Shown here in pieces: positions 51,204 through 59,998 of a stretch of 64,000 nt of DNA (position 1 is the first letter of the stretch; each line of letters starts with the position of its first letter). Position numbers and translations under genes: made by a program. Source of the DNA: Streptomyces rhizosphaerihabitans. GTDB taxonomy: Bacteria; Actinomycetota; Actinomycetes; Streptomycetales; Streptomycetaceae. Under the pieces are notes generated by a model, which had not been told where the DNA came from, did not search any database, and saw only the letters and a list, made by a program, of their open reading frames with translations. The stretch is from assembly GCF_025399795.1 (NCBI RefSeq), contig NZ_JAODTZ010000022.1, positions 1 through 64,000 of the forward strand, given 5' to 3'.

Positions 51204-52094
51204 TCAGTTGTGGGTGCCCAGCAGTCCGCGCAGATCCTTCGGGAGAAGGTCGTTGCACGACTGCTTCGCGGCGTTCGTCAGAGCGTCGTTCGTGCAGGAG
51301 TAGTAGTCGCTGTAGACGAGGTGGGCGGTGAAGATCCCGGCGACCATCACGATGGCCAGCGACGCGGTGACCACGCCACTCACCGCGGCGGTCATCTGGG
51401 GGCGGACGTTCGGGTCGGGCGCCGGGGCGTCCGGGTCCGGCGTACGCCTCCTGGAACGGAGCGCGCTGCCGCCCCAGTACAGGGCGAGCGAGCCGAGCAG
51501 CAGGGCCACGTACGGCCAGCCGAAGAGGACGAAGAAGAACGCCCACATGCCGGAGAGCAGTGCGTAACGGGCGCGGCGCTGGGCCGGGTCCGTGGGGTCC
51601 CAGCGCATACCCCCGCCGGGTGTGCCGCCGGGCCCTTCGGGACCGCCCTGCCCCTGCCCCTGCGGCGCGCCCGGCCGGTCGCCGAAGCCGCCGCCGTTGG
51701 AGGGACCGGGCTGCCGGTCGCTCCACTGGCTGCCCCAGGGGGAGTGCCCCGGACTCTGCTGTCCGCCCTCGCCGTCCTCGCCCGAGCCCTGTCCGTGTCC
51801 TTGTCCGTGCCGACGCGGCTGCCACGGCCGGTCGGGTGTCCCCTCCGGCGGCGGCGCGAACGGATTGTCGTCCTGGTTCGAGGGAGCGGACGGGCCGGAC
51901 GGGGGAGTGTCGGGCGCGTCGGGTCCACGCTCGCCCGAGGGGCCGCCGCCGCTTCCACCTGCCGAGCCGCCGCCGTTCCCGTCCGCGGAGCCGGGCCCGT
52001 CTGTGGAGCCGCCCCCGTCCGACCTCGGCGGGGTGGACGAAGGGCGCCGCTCGCGCAGCAGGAGCGGAGGGAGTCGGAGACTGCGGTCCGGCAT
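51204..52094 (-). CDS. membrane protein with Gly/Pro-rich N-terminus
   Basis: 296 residues from ATG 52094 (GGGGAAG 11 bases upstream). Residues ~25-170 are Gly/Pro/Ser/Gln-rich and disordered. Two adjacent membrane helices follow (ALLSGMWAFFFVLFGWPYVA and ALLLGSLALYWGG, ~185-218), then a third (~243-268). The C-terminus contains two Cys (YYSCTNDAL and QSCNDLLP) that could form a disulfide outside. The family is not recognised beyond the conserved location next to purN. It is divergent from purN. Confidence 0.78.
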   Translation of the reverse strand: MPDRSLRLPPLLLRERRPSSTPPRSDGGGSTDGPGSADGNGGGSAGGSGGGPSGERGPDAPDTPPSGPSAPSNQDDNPFAPPPEGTPDRPWQPRRHGQGHGQGSGEDGEGGQQSPGHSPWGSQWSDRQPGPSNGGGFGDRPGAPQGQGQGGPEGPGGTPGGGMRWDPTDPAQRRARYALLSGMWAFFFVLFGWPYVALLLGSLALYWGGSALRSRRRTPDPDAPAPDPNVRPQMTAAVSGVVTASLAIVMVAGIFTAHLVYSDYYSCTNDALTNAAKQSCNDLLPKDLRGLLGTHN

Positions 52095-52565
52095 CAGGTG
52101 AGCGTCTTCCCCTTGGTGGTTCTGGCAGGCGGCGTGTCCACACAGCTTCTCGCTCGCGACGCGCGCCCCGAGCCGGTCCACCCGGGCTGACGCCTCGGGC
52201 CGGTCCGCCCCGGACTGACGCCCCGAGCTTCGCACTCCGGACTCGCGCCCCGAGCTTCGTACCCCCGGACACGCGCTCCGGATGTCTCCGGGGCCCGTGC
52301 CGCAGGTGGTGTCGGGGCCGTGCCCCGAATGTTCGTCCTCGTCCCAGGTCAACGTCCCGCCGGCACAGGGCGTTCCCCGTGCCGGAGGTGTTCCCGGGTG
52401 GATCCTCCCCAGACGCTACCTTCCGGCCCCGCCCCCGTCCCGTGGGGGCCGCCCGGTGTGCCGGTATCGTTGCTGACGGTCGGCCGCTTCGTAGACTTCC
52501 CCGTATCCCGGGGCGCGAAGCATTCGTACGACCGTACAAACGCTCCCCCGAGAAAGGGCCCTCTC
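52095..52565. other. intergenic region with 27-bp tandem repeats
   Basis: Four degenerate copies of a CCCCGAGCTTCG-containing 27-bp unit start near 52166, 52193, 52221 and 52248. The rest holds the purN promoter side. No gene seen. Confidence 0.6.
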
Positions 52566-53186
52566 GTGGCCAAGACCAAGCGCCTCGTCGTGCTGGTCTC
52601 CGGATCAGGTACGAATCTGCAGGCACTGCTCGACGCCGTCGCGGAGGCGGGCTCAGCGGCCTACGGTGCCGAGATCGTGGCCGTCGGAGCCGACCGGGAC
52701 GGCATCGAGGGGCTCGCGCGGGCCGAGCGTGCCGGGCTCCCGACCTTCGTGTGCAAGGTCAGGGACCACGGCAGCCGGGACGAGTGGGATCTCGCGCTCG
52801 CCGAGGCGACCGCCGCGTACGAGCCCGATCTCGTCGTGTCCGCCGGGTTCATGAAGATCGTGGGCAAGGAGTTCCTCGCCCGGTTCGGCGGACGGTTCGT
52901 CAACACCCATCCCGCGCTGCTCCCCAGTTTTCCCGGCGCCCACGGCGTCCGTGACGCGCTCGCGTACGGAGCCCGGGTCACCGGCTGCACCGTCCACTTC
53001 GTCGACGACGGCGTCGACACCGGACCGATCATCGCCCAGGGCGTGGTCGAGGTCCGCAACGAGGACGACGAGAGCGCTCTGCACGAGCGCATCAAGGAAG
53101 TCGAGCGAAGACTGCTCGTCGATGTCGTGGGGCGGCTCGCCCGCAACGGCTATCGCATTGAGGGACGAAAGGTAGTTATCCAGTGA
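52566..53186 (+). CDS. purN: phosphoribosylglycinamide formyltransferase
   Basis: 206 residues from GTG 52566 (MAKTKRLVVLVSGSGTN). It transfers the formyl group of 10-formyl-THF to GAR in purine synthesis. The GAR-binding VSGSGTNLQALLD is at ~10-22 and the catalytic NTHPALLPSFPGAHGVRDAL at ~117-136, with catalytic Asp in VDDGVDTGPII (~154). The long frame upstream is non-coding. It overlaps purH by 4 bases (GTGA), so both are coupled. Confidence 0.96.
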   Translation: MAKTKRLVVLVSGSGTNLQALLDAVAEAGSAAYGAEIVAVGADRDGIEGLARAERAGLPTFVCKVRDHGSRDEWDLALAEATAAYEPDLVVSAGFMKIVGKEFLARFGGRFVNTHPALLPSFPGAHGVRDALAYGARVTGCTVHFVDDGVDTGPIIAQGVVEVRNEDDESALHERIKEVERRLLVDVVGRLARNGYRIEGRKVVIQ

Positions 53187-54772
53187 CCGCCGACAGCACA
53201 GTCACGGCCGAGAGCACCGAGGGCACCAAGCGGGTCATCCGGCGCGCGCTCGTCAGCGTGTACGACAAGACCGGTCTCGAGGAGCTGGCCCGCGGGCTGC
53301 ACGCGGCCGGCGTCGAACTCGTCTCCACCGGGTCCACCGCCGCGAAGATCGCCGCGACCGGTGTGCCCGTCACCAAGGTGGAGGAGCTCACCGGCTTCCC
53401 CGAGTGCCTGGACGGCCGCGTCAAGACCCTGCACCCGAAGGTCCACGCCGGGATCCTCGCCGATCTGCGCCTGGAGAGCCACCGGCAGCAGCTCGCCGAG
53501 CTCGGCGTGGAGCCGTTCGACCTCGTCGTCGTCAACCTCTACCCGTTCCGGGAGACGGTCGAGTCCGGGGCGACCCCCGACGAGTGCGTCGAGCAGATCG
53601 ACATCGGCGGTCCCTCGATGGTGCGCGCGGCAGCCAAGAACCACCCCTCCGTCGCCGTCGTCACCAGCCCCGACCGCTACGGCGACGTCCTCTCCGCCGT
53701 CCAGGACGGCGGTTTCGACCTGCACACCCGCAAGCGGCTCGCCGCCGAGGCCTTCCAGCACACGGCCGCGTACGACGTCGCCGTCGCCTCCTGGTTCGCC
53801 TCCTCGTACGCGCCGGTCGACGAGTCGCAGTTCCCCGACTTCCTCGGTGCCACCTGGGAGCGCGCGCACACGCTCCGCTACGGCGAGAACCCGCACCAGC
53901 CCGCCGCCCTCTACACCTCCGGCACCGGCGGTCTCGCCGAGGCCGAGCAGCTGCACGGCAAGGAGATGTCGTACAACAACTACACGGACACGGATGCCGC
54001 GCGCCGTGCCGCGTACGACCACGAGGACCCCTGCGTCGCGATCATCAAGCACGCCAACCCGTGCGGGATCGCCGTCGCGTCGAACGTCGCCGAGGCGCAC
54101 CGCAAGGCGCACGCCTGTGACCCGCTGTCCGCGTTCGGCGGGGTGATCGCGGTCAACCGCCCGGTCACCAAGGAGATGGCCGAGCAGGTCGCGGAGATCT
54201 TCACCGAGGTCATCGTCGCGCCCGAGTACGAGGACGGCGCCCTCGAAGCCCTCACCAAGAAGAAGAACATCCGCGTGCTGCGGGCCCACAACGCCCCCGC
54301 CGCCCCCGTCGAGATCAAGCCCGTCGACGGCGGCGCGCTGCTCCAGGTCACCGACCGCCTCCAGGCCCCCGGCGACAACCCGGCGAGCTGGACCCTGGCG
54401 ACCGGTGACGCCCTGAGCGAGGGCGAGCTCGACGAGCTGGCCTTCGCCTGGCGCGCCTGCCGCGCGGTGAAGTCCAACGCGATCCTGCTCGCCAAGGACG
54501 GCGCCTCGGTCGGCGTCGGCATGGGCCAGGTCAACCGCGTCGACTCCGCGAAGCTCGCGGTCGAGCGGGCCGGCGCCGAGCGCGCCCGTGGCTCCTACGC
54601 CGCCTCGGACGCGTTCTTCCCGTTCCCCGACGGCCTGGAGATCCTGGCCGACGCGGGCGTCAAGGCCGTGGTCCAGCCCGGCGGTTCGGTCCGCGACGAG
54701 CTGGTCGTGGAGGCCGCGAAGAAGGCCGGCATCACGATGTACTTCACCGGGACGCGGCACTTCTTCCACTGA
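53183..54772 (+). CDS. purH: bifunctional AICAR transformylase/IMP cyclohydrolase
   Basis: 529 residues. It performs the last two steps of IMP synthesis. The N-terminal MGS-like IMP cyclohydrolase domain (~15-165) has ALVSVYDKTGLEELARGL, STGSTAAKIA and TLHPKVHAGIL. The AICAR transformylase domain contains LRYGENPHQPA and the catalytic KHANPCGIAVA (~290), and ends YFTGTRHFFH. GTG 53183 overlaps the purN stop. Confidence 0.97.
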   Translation: MTADSTVTAESTEGTKRVIRRALVSVYDKTGLEELARGLHAAGVELVSTGSTAAKIAATGVPVTKVEELTGFPECLDGRVKTLHPKVHAGILADLRLESHRQQLAELGVEPFDLVVVNLYPFRETVESGATPDECVEQIDIGGPSMVRAAAKNHPSVAVVTSPDRYGDVLSAVQDGGFDLHTRKRLAAEAFQHTAAYDVAVASWFASSYAPVDESQFPDFLGATWERAHTLRYGENPHQPAALYTSGTGGLAEAEQLHGKEMSYNNYTDTDAARRAAYDHEDPCVAIIKHANPCGIAVASNVAEAHRKAHACDPLSAFGGVIAVNRPVTKEMAEQVAEIFTEVIVAPEYEDGALEALTKKKNIRVLRAHNAPAAPVEIKPVDGGALLQVTDRLQAPGDNPASWTLATGDALSEGELDELAFAWRACRAVKSNAILLAKDGASVGVGMGQVNRVDSAKLAVERAGAERARGSYAASDAFFPFPDGLEILADAGVKAVVQPGGSVRDELVVEAAKKAGITMYFTGTRHFFH

Positions 54773-54786
54773 GCCGGCGCCAAACG

Positions 54787-54829
54787 CGAGGGTCGTGTCC
54801 CCCCGGTACGGGGTGGGACACGGCCCTCG
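54787..54829. terminator. hairpin between purH and convergent membrane gene
   Basis: A 15-bp stem with one G-U pair (arms 54787-54801 and 54815-54829) and a 13-base loop. It lies 14 bases after the purH stop. Confidence 0.75.
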
Positions 54830-54845
54830 ATGCGGACAGGGCCGC

Positions 54846-55499
54846 TCAGTAGCGGGGACGGGCGAACCAGGCGGTGCCGCTCGGCACGACCGGAGCCGCC
54901 GTGATGATGGCCGCGAACACCACCCAGATCAGGGGGAAGAGGATGGCGGAGGCCAGGCCGGAGTCCAGGCCCGCAAAGAGCGCGATCAGGCCGACGATCC
55001 CGCCCAGCGCACCGTAGATGACCGTGGTGATGCGGACGCCCTGACCTCCCTTGCTGAACTTCACGCCCAGGATGATCGACAGAGCCGCGAGGCCCGCCGC
55101 GATCAGGGCGAACAGCACGATGACGCCCGACGCGATGCCGGCGCCGTCGCTGAACGAGCTGAACGGGTCGTCGGACGACGTGCTGTAGCGGTCCGCCGCG
55201 TCCGAGACGTCGCTGACGAAGGCGGCGACGTAGAACCAGACGAGGGCCCCCAGGATCTGCACCGCGGAGATGATGAACAGGAAGACGCGGGCCGTGGTCA
55301 ACAGGCCCGGCATGGTCGGCTGCATCATGTTGCCGACCGGGTAGCCCGGGTACGCGGGCTGCTGCGGGTAGCCGTAGCCCTGTGGGGGAACGGTGGGCGG
55401 TGCCTGCGGATATCCGTAACCGGGAGGCCCCTGCGGCGGCGCGGTGGGAGGCTGCTGCGGCGGCGGGCCGTATGGGTTGTTCGGGTCGCCGAAACTCAT
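54846..55499 (-). CDS. four-helix membrane protein with Pro/Tyr/Gly-rich N-terminus
   Basis: 217 residues. The first ~62 residues are a PPQGYGYPQ-type proline-rich tail, followed by four membrane helices (~67-92, ~118-140, ~150-175, ~180-205). Such proteins are common in Streptomyces and lack a defined function; a link to envelope or signal proteins through the proline-rich tail is a guess. ATG 55499 follows AACGGAGGAATCCCGCC on its strand. Confidence 0.82.
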   Translation of the reverse strand: MSFGDPNNPYGPPPQQPPTAPPQGPPGYGYPQAPPTVPPQGYGYPQQPAYPGYPVGNMMQPTMPGLLTTARVFLFIISAVQILGALVWFYVAAFVSDVSDAADRYSTSSDDPFSSFSDGAGIASGVIVLFALIAAGLAALSIILGVKFSKGGQGVRITTVIYGALGGIVGLIALFAGLDSGLASAILFPLIWVVFAAIITAAPVVPSGTAWFARPRY

Positions 55500-55766
55500 G
55501 GCGGGATTCCTCCGTTGCCTGGTGCGGGGACTACGCGCGGCACGGTTCGGAGGAATTTCTACAGAGCGGTCCGTCCCCCCGGTACTGCCCGCGACACTGT
55601 GTGCTCATCGTTCTTTAGCAGGCTCTTACTTGTCCAGCGCCATTCCGTATGTGTTGTCCAAGTGCAACATGAGTGATCATGGCCGGATACGGGCGAATCG
55701 GGCGTCGGACGCCCGTTGTGGCCCCGGATTGGGACCTGGACCGCGTCATCCTGGAGGATGGGGGTC

Positions 55767-56621
55767 ATGACCGCCCAGATTCTCGATGGCAAGGCCACCG
55801 CAGCCGCGATCAAGTCCGACCTGACCGTCCGCGTGGCGGCCCTGAAGGAGAAGGGCGTCACGCCCGGCCTCGGGACGGTCCTGGTCGGGGACGACCCCGG
55901 AAGCCAGAAGTACGTCGCGGGCAAGCACCGCGACTGCGCCCAGGTCGGCATCGCCTCCATCCAGCGCGAACTGCCCGCGACCGCCACGCAGGAAGAGATC
56001 GAGGCGGTGGTCCGCGAGCTGAACGAGGACCCTGCCTGTACCGGCTACATCGTCCAGCTGCCGCTTCCCAAGGGCATCGACGAGAACCGCATCCTGGAAC
56101 TGATGGACCCGGACAAGGACGCGGACGGCCTGCACCCGATGAACCTCGGGCGCCTCGTCCTCAACGAGCCCGCCCCGCTGCCCTGCACCCCCAACGGCGT
56201 CCTCACGCTCCTGCGCCGCTACGGCGTGGAGATCAAGGGCGCCGAGGTCGTGGTCGTCGGCCGCGGCGTGACCATCGGGCGCCCGATGCCGCTGCTGCTG
56301 ACGCGGCGCAGCGAGAACGCCACGGTCACCCAGTGCCACACCGGCACCCGTGACCTCTCCGCGCACCTCAAGCGCGCCGACATCATCGTCGCCGCGGCGG
56401 GCTCCGCGCACCTCATCAGGGCCGAGGACGTGAAGCCGGGCGCCGCCGTTCTGGACGTCGGTGTCTCACGCAGCGCCGAGGGCAAGATCGTCGGCGACGT
56501 CCACCCGGACGTCGCCGAGGTCGCCGCCTGGATCTCCCCGAACCCGGGTGGAGTCGGCCCGATGACCCGGGCACAGCTGCTCGTCAACGTGGTGGAAGCG
56601 GCGGAACGCAGTGTCGGCTGA
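55767..56621 (+). CDS. folD: methylenetetrahydrofolate dehydrogenase/cyclohydrolase
   Basis: 284 residues. It interconverts 5,10-methylene-THF and 10-formyl-THF and supplies the purine enzymes encoded just upstream. The substrate-site Lys is in GSQKYVAGKHRDC (~50-62), QLPLPKGIDENRIL is present, and the NADP-binding GRGVTIGRPMPLLL (~168-181) shows the usual pattern. The C-terminal PNPGGVGPMT is canonical. ATG 55767 follows TGGAGGATGGGGGTC. It overlaps the DUF3017 gene start by 11 bases. Confidence 0.96.
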   Translation: MTAQILDGKATAAAIKSDLTVRVAALKEKGVTPGLGTVLVGDDPGSQKYVAGKHRDCAQVGIASIQRELPATATQEEIEAVVRELNEDPACTGYIVQLPLPKGIDENRILELMDPDKDADGLHPMNLGRLVLNEPAPLPCTPNGVLTLLRRYGVEIKGAEVVVVGRGVTIGRPMPLLLTRRSENATVTQCHTGTRDLSAHLKRADIIVAAAGSAHLIRAEDVKPGAAVLDVGVSRSAEGKIVGDVHPDVAEVAAWISPNPGGVGPMTRAQLLVNVVEAAERSVG

Positions 56622-57591
56622 CGGCAACACCCACGAGTCCGAGGACGGCGCGGCGCGCGAGGCGCGAGGCGCGGGCACCGAGGCGGCCGTACGGGAGGCG
56701 GAGAGCGCGCTGCGCGATGCCGTCACCGGCGCGCGTGCCGGAGCCTCCACGGCCGCTACGTCCACCACCGCCTCTGCGGCCTCCGCTGCCTCCGAGGCGC
56801 GCGGTACGGGCGGCCGGGCGCCGGAGCCCGGGGCGGGTGCCGAGGGCGCTGCGCGGGCCGGGTCCGAGTCCGGGGCAGGCCCTGAGTCCGGCTCCGAGGC
56901 CGGATCCGGAAAGGGGGCCGAGACCGAGGCCGAGTTGAAGACCGAGGCAGGGTCCAGGGTCGGGTCCGAGGAGGCTGTGATCGAGGCCGAGTTGAAGACC
57001 GAAGCCCGGGCCGAGTCCGGGGCCGGGTCTGAGTCCGAGTCCGGCGCTGAGGCGGCGGGCGGGGTCGGGTCCGGGGGCGGCGCTGAGGCCGCGACCGGGG
57101 CCGGCACTGAGGCCGAGGCCGAGGTCGAAGCCGAGGGCGAGGAACTGGACGGGCTCGCCGTGCGGGACGCGATCAGCGCGCCCGACGCCGAAGGGAAGCC
57201 GCGGCGCACCACGCGGCGCTTCCCGCTGTTCACCCGGGACACGGCACGGCCCGAGGGCGGCGGCCGGGCGGCGTCCGGGGACGCCCCGGCGCCCGCGCGG
57301 CAGTGGCCCATCCTCACCGTGCTGTCGGCCGTCGCGCTCGGCCTGCTGCTCACCGCGCTCGACCTGTTCCGCGTCGGCACGATCCTGATCGGCGCCGCGC
57401 TGCTCGCGGGTGCCGCGATGCGCTGGATACTGCCCAGTGTCGGCATGCTCGCGGTCCGCTCCCGCTTCACGGACATGCTCACGTACGGCGTCCTGGGCAT
57501 CGCCATCGTGGTGCTCGCGCTGATGGCCCAGCCCAATCCCTTGCTGGTGATCCCGTTCCTCGACGACACGTTGCACTTCACGGTGCGCTGA
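56611..57591 (+). CDS. DUF3017 membrane protein with expanded repeat N-terminus
   Basis: 326 residues from GTG 56611, inside the end of folD. DUF3017 occupies the C-terminal ~100 residues, with three membrane helices (PILTVLSAVALGLLLTALDL, a second around GTILIGAALLAGAAMRWIL and a third around LTYGVLGIAIVVLALM). Family members are, from memory, ~100-170 residues. The excess here (residues ~5-180) is Gly/Ala/Glu/Ser low complexity with internal duplications. Conserved linkage to folD suggests coexpression; the function is unknown. Confidence 0.85.
   Translation: MSADGNTHESEDGAAREARGAGTEAAVREAESALRDAVTGARAGASTAATSTTASAASAASEARGTGGRAPEPGAGAEGAARAGSESGAGPESGSEAGSGKGAETEAELKTEAGSRVGSEEAVIEAELKTEARAESGAGSESESGAEAAGGVGSGGGAEAATGAGTEAEAEVEAEGEELDGLAVRDAISAPDAEGKPRRTTRRFPLFTRDTARPEGGGRAASGDAPAPARQWPILTVLSAVALGLLLTALDLFRVGTILIGAALLAGAAMRWILPSVGMLAVRSRFTDMLTYGVLGIAIVVLALMAQPNPLLVIPFLDDTLHFTVR
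56926..57002 (+). repeat. 20-bp direct repeats 57 bp apart in DUF3017 gene
   Basis: GAGGCCGAGTTGAAGACCGA occurs at 56926-56945 and 56983-57002, both in frame, encoding EAELKTE. The surrounding GGGTCCGAG and GGGGCCGGG units show further decay. Confidence 0.85.
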
Positions 57592-57636
57592 ATCGCGGAC
57601 GACGTACGCGTGCGTGCCGGCTCGCCGGTGCGTGCC

Positions 57637-57674
57637 CGCGGCCCGTCTTCTCCTTCGGGGGAGGGCGGGCCGCG
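57637..57674 (+). terminator. intrinsic terminator of folD-DUF3017
   Basis: A 17-bp stem (three G-U pairs) closed by a TTCG tetraloop and followed by TTGTTT, 45 bases after the DUF3017 stop. The best classical terminator in the window. Confidence 0.9.
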
Positions 57675-57745
57675 TTGTTTCACCCGACGCCCGCTTGCCG
57701 GCTTCGGGTTCGACCCCGACCCCGGGTTCCGGTCCGGGGATGACG

Positions 57746-57781
57746 GCGGCCCGTCCCCTCCCCCGAGTCGGGACGGGCCGC
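57746..57781 (+). terminator. second hairpin downstream of DUF3017
   Basis: A perfect 12-bp stem GCGGCCCGTCCC/GGGACGGGCCGC with a 12-base loop. A possible back-up terminator. Confidence 0.6.
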
Positions 57782-58197
57782 GATCGGGCGAGTGTTCCGC
57801 CCGGGGCCAACCCTTGTGCACGGGAACGGCCTGTTTCAACAGTCGGCCGTTCGCTGTGGCACGGAAGTGACCATTCCGGTACGGTGTGCGCGCTGTGCGA
57901 CGGGAACCGCCCGACTCCGGCCCGCCGAGCGATCGTTGCGGCCTGCCGTCGCGCCGGTGCGGGTGCCGGTGGAACACGGGACCGTGATCCGGCGGGCGTG
58001 CAACGGTGCGTGCTCCGGCTCGAAGGCTCTCGCGCGCCCACGTACCGGGAACTGAGATCCTGGCCGAGCGCATCTCTGTGGGTAACCAGAACGGGGACTC
58101 GGCGGCGACGGGGGTACCCCTCCACCGGACGCCGGGCCGAGAGCGCGGGAGTCACACGCGGGGAACATTCGTGCATGTACGGGGGGAAGTGGGAAGC

Positions 58198-59442
58198 ATG
58201 CCTCGTTGGAAGGCGTTGCCGGATGAACTCGATCCGCAGGTCAAGGAGTTCGCCGACCAGCTGCGACTGCTCGTCGACCGGAACGGGTTGAGCATCGCGG
58301 CCGTGGCCGACCGCACGGGCTACAGCAAGGCATCCTGGGAGCGTTACCTGAACGGCCGGCTGCTCGCGCCCAAGGGCGCGGTCGTCGCGCTGGCCGAGGT
58401 GACCGGGACCAGTCCCGTGCATCTGGCGACCATGTGGGAGCTGGCCGAGCGTGCCTGGAGCCGTTCGGAGATGCGCCACGACATGACGATGGAGGCCATA
58501 CGAATATCCCAGGCGCGGGCTGCGCTGGGGGAGTTCGGGCCGTCTTCGGCGAAGGGGAGCGGAGGGCGGCAGCAGTCGGCCCGTCGGGGCGGCCGCGCGA
58601 CCGCCGCGCCCGGGACCGCCGGGCCGGCAGGGGGTTCGCCTGCGGCGCCACCGTCCGGGCCGCCTTCCAGGTCTCCATCGGTGCCGGCGCAGCCGTCCGG
58701 GCGGGACGGGGGCCAGACCTCGTCCGGAGGAGCGGCGGGCGGAACTGGTGGGGCCCCCGGCCCCTCGGCCGGTGGGGCAGGGCGTGCCGGCGGCAGCTGG
58801 GGGGCTGTCGCGTCGCCGCCCGACGGGGCCGGCCGGTTCGGTCCGGTGGCTTCGATGGTTCCGGTGGGGCCGCCTCGTGCGGCAGGGGGGCCGGAGCCGC
58901 AGGACGCGCGGCCCGCCGGTGCCGGGCCGGGAGAGGACTCCGTGCGCCGGAAGCGGCGGCTGACGATGTTCCTCGCCGCGGTCGTGGGGGCGCTGGTCGT
59001 CGTCGCGGTCGCCGTCTGTCTCACGCGGGGCGGGGAGAAAAAGGACGCGGGCGGTACGCCGAGGACACCGGCGGCCTCCGTGAGCGCTCGGCCCGATCTG
59101 CCGCCCGGGGTGAAGTGCAGTGGGGCCGCGTGCACCGGGAAGGATCCCGAGAAGACGGGCTGCGGCGGTCGACTGGCCAGGACCACGACCAGCGTGACGG
59201 TGGGGACCACGCTGGTGGAGGTGCGGTACAGCGAGACGTGCGGGGCGGCTTGGGCCCGTGTCACGCGGGCGGCGGTGGGTGACCGGGTCGAGGTGTCGAC
59301 GGGGGCCGCGGAGAAGCGGACGGCCGCGGTGGACAGGGCCGCGGACAGGTACACGTACACGCCGATGGTCGCGGTGAAGGACGCCGGTGACGCCAAGGCG
59401 TGCGCGACGCTGACGTCCGGTCAGAAGGGGTGCACGACGTAG
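58198..59442 (+). CDS. XRE-type HTH membrane protein with DUF2690-like Cys domain
   Basis: 414 residues from ATG 58198 (GGGAAG upstream). The N-terminal helix-turn-helix (SIAAVADRTGYSKASWERYL, ~33-52) is followed by a Gly/Pro/Ser-rich linker (~120-245). One membrane helix (~255-277, MFLAAVVGALVVVAVAVCL) separates a secreted domain of ~130 residues with Cys pairs (KCSGAACTGKDPEKTGCGG) of DUF2690 type. This layout is common in Streptomyces and could be a regulated membrane-tethered DNA-binding protein. No target is evident. Confidence 0.85.
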   Translation: MPRWKALPDELDPQVKEFADQLRLLVDRNGLSIAAVADRTGYSKASWERYLNGRLLAPKGAVVALAEVTGTSPVHLATMWELAERAWSRSEMRHDMTMEAIRISQARAALGEFGPSSAKGSGGRQQSARRGGRATAAPGTAGPAGGSPAAPPSGPPSRSPSVPAQPSGRDGGQTSSGGAAGGTGGAPGPSAGGAGRAGGSWGAVASPPDGAGRFGPVASMVPVGPPRAAGGPEPQDARPAGAGPGEDSVRRKRRLTMFLAAVVGALVVVAVAVCLTRGGEKKDAGGTPRTPAASVSARPDLPPGVKCSGAACTGKDPEKTGCGGRLARTTTSVTVGTTLVEVRYSETCGAAWARVTRAAVGDRVEVSTGAAEKRTAAVDRAADRYTYTPMVAVKDAGDAKACATLTSGQKGCTT

Positions 59443-59507
59443 CGGGGGCGCCCGCGCTCTCCGGCGCGACATCGGCCGCGGGGCAGGACTCTGCCTCCGG
59501 CGTCCGA

Positions 59508-59604
59508 GGAGCGGGGTCCGGGGCGGAGTCTCAGTGGTGATGGGTTCCCCTGGTCGAGCGAGCCCGTAGACCCGGGGGAGGGCGGGGGCGGAGGGGGCGA
59601 AGAA
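59508..59604 (+). repeat. dispersed intergenic repeat, copy B
   Basis: Blocks 59508-59528 and 59580-59604 match copy A at 21601 and 21637. The spacing between blocks differs. Confidence 0.75.
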
Positions 59605-59874
59605 CGGCTGCGGGCCGGTCCCGGAGAAAACCTCGGCGTTGGGGGATTGAGTTCGTTCGGAGGGGGCAGGCGGACCGTACCCCCACGGGATCCGGTGCTG
59701 TCGGGGAGGGGGGAGATCCCTTTCCGACCCCCCGGTACCCCCTTTGGCGGTCGCCGAGTTCACCCTCTCCCGAGCCCGGCGGCCGCCTTCCCGGGGGGAA
59801 TTGCGGGAGATCTGTGGGGTGGGCCACACGGACCCTGACGTCCGGCGTCCCGGATGCGCGATAGCCTGACGGCG

Positions 59875-59924
59875 GATCTCTCTTGACGCCGAGAGATCGA
59901 TCATCGGGACCTTTGATCGATCAT
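59875..59924. promoter_or_regulatory. mdh upstream palindrome and 20-bp-phased direct repeats
   Basis: GATCTCTC-N8-GAGAGATC (59875-59898) is a perfect inverted repeat. GATCGATCAT occurs at 59895-59904 and again at 59915-59924, exactly 20 bases apart. TTGACG at 59883 could be a -35. The sites end 74 bases before mdh. Confidence 0.55.
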
Positions 59925-59998
59925 TGCGGTGGTTGCAGGGGACGATCCTGCACCCGGGGCAGGGACGCCCCACCGCCAGCTGTCATACGGAGAACGCC

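Larger units (their letters stand above)
57592..58197. other. 606-base gene-free region with two terminators
   Basis: Holds the terminators at 57637-57674 and 57746-57781, then the promoter region of the next gene (57790-58197). No gene seen; open frames lack codon bias. Confidence 0.6.
59443..59998. other. intergenic region before mdh
   Basis: Contains dispersed repeat copy B (59508-59604) and the mdh regulatory elements (59875-59924). No gene seen. Confidence 0.6.

Noticed and set aside
56584..59973. 1129-codon open frame on the minus strand
   Set aside because: Antisense shadow of folD, DUF3017 and the XRE membrane gene caused by high GC. Its translation is Arg/Pro/Gly-rich with no domain and it has no separate promoter or ribosome site.
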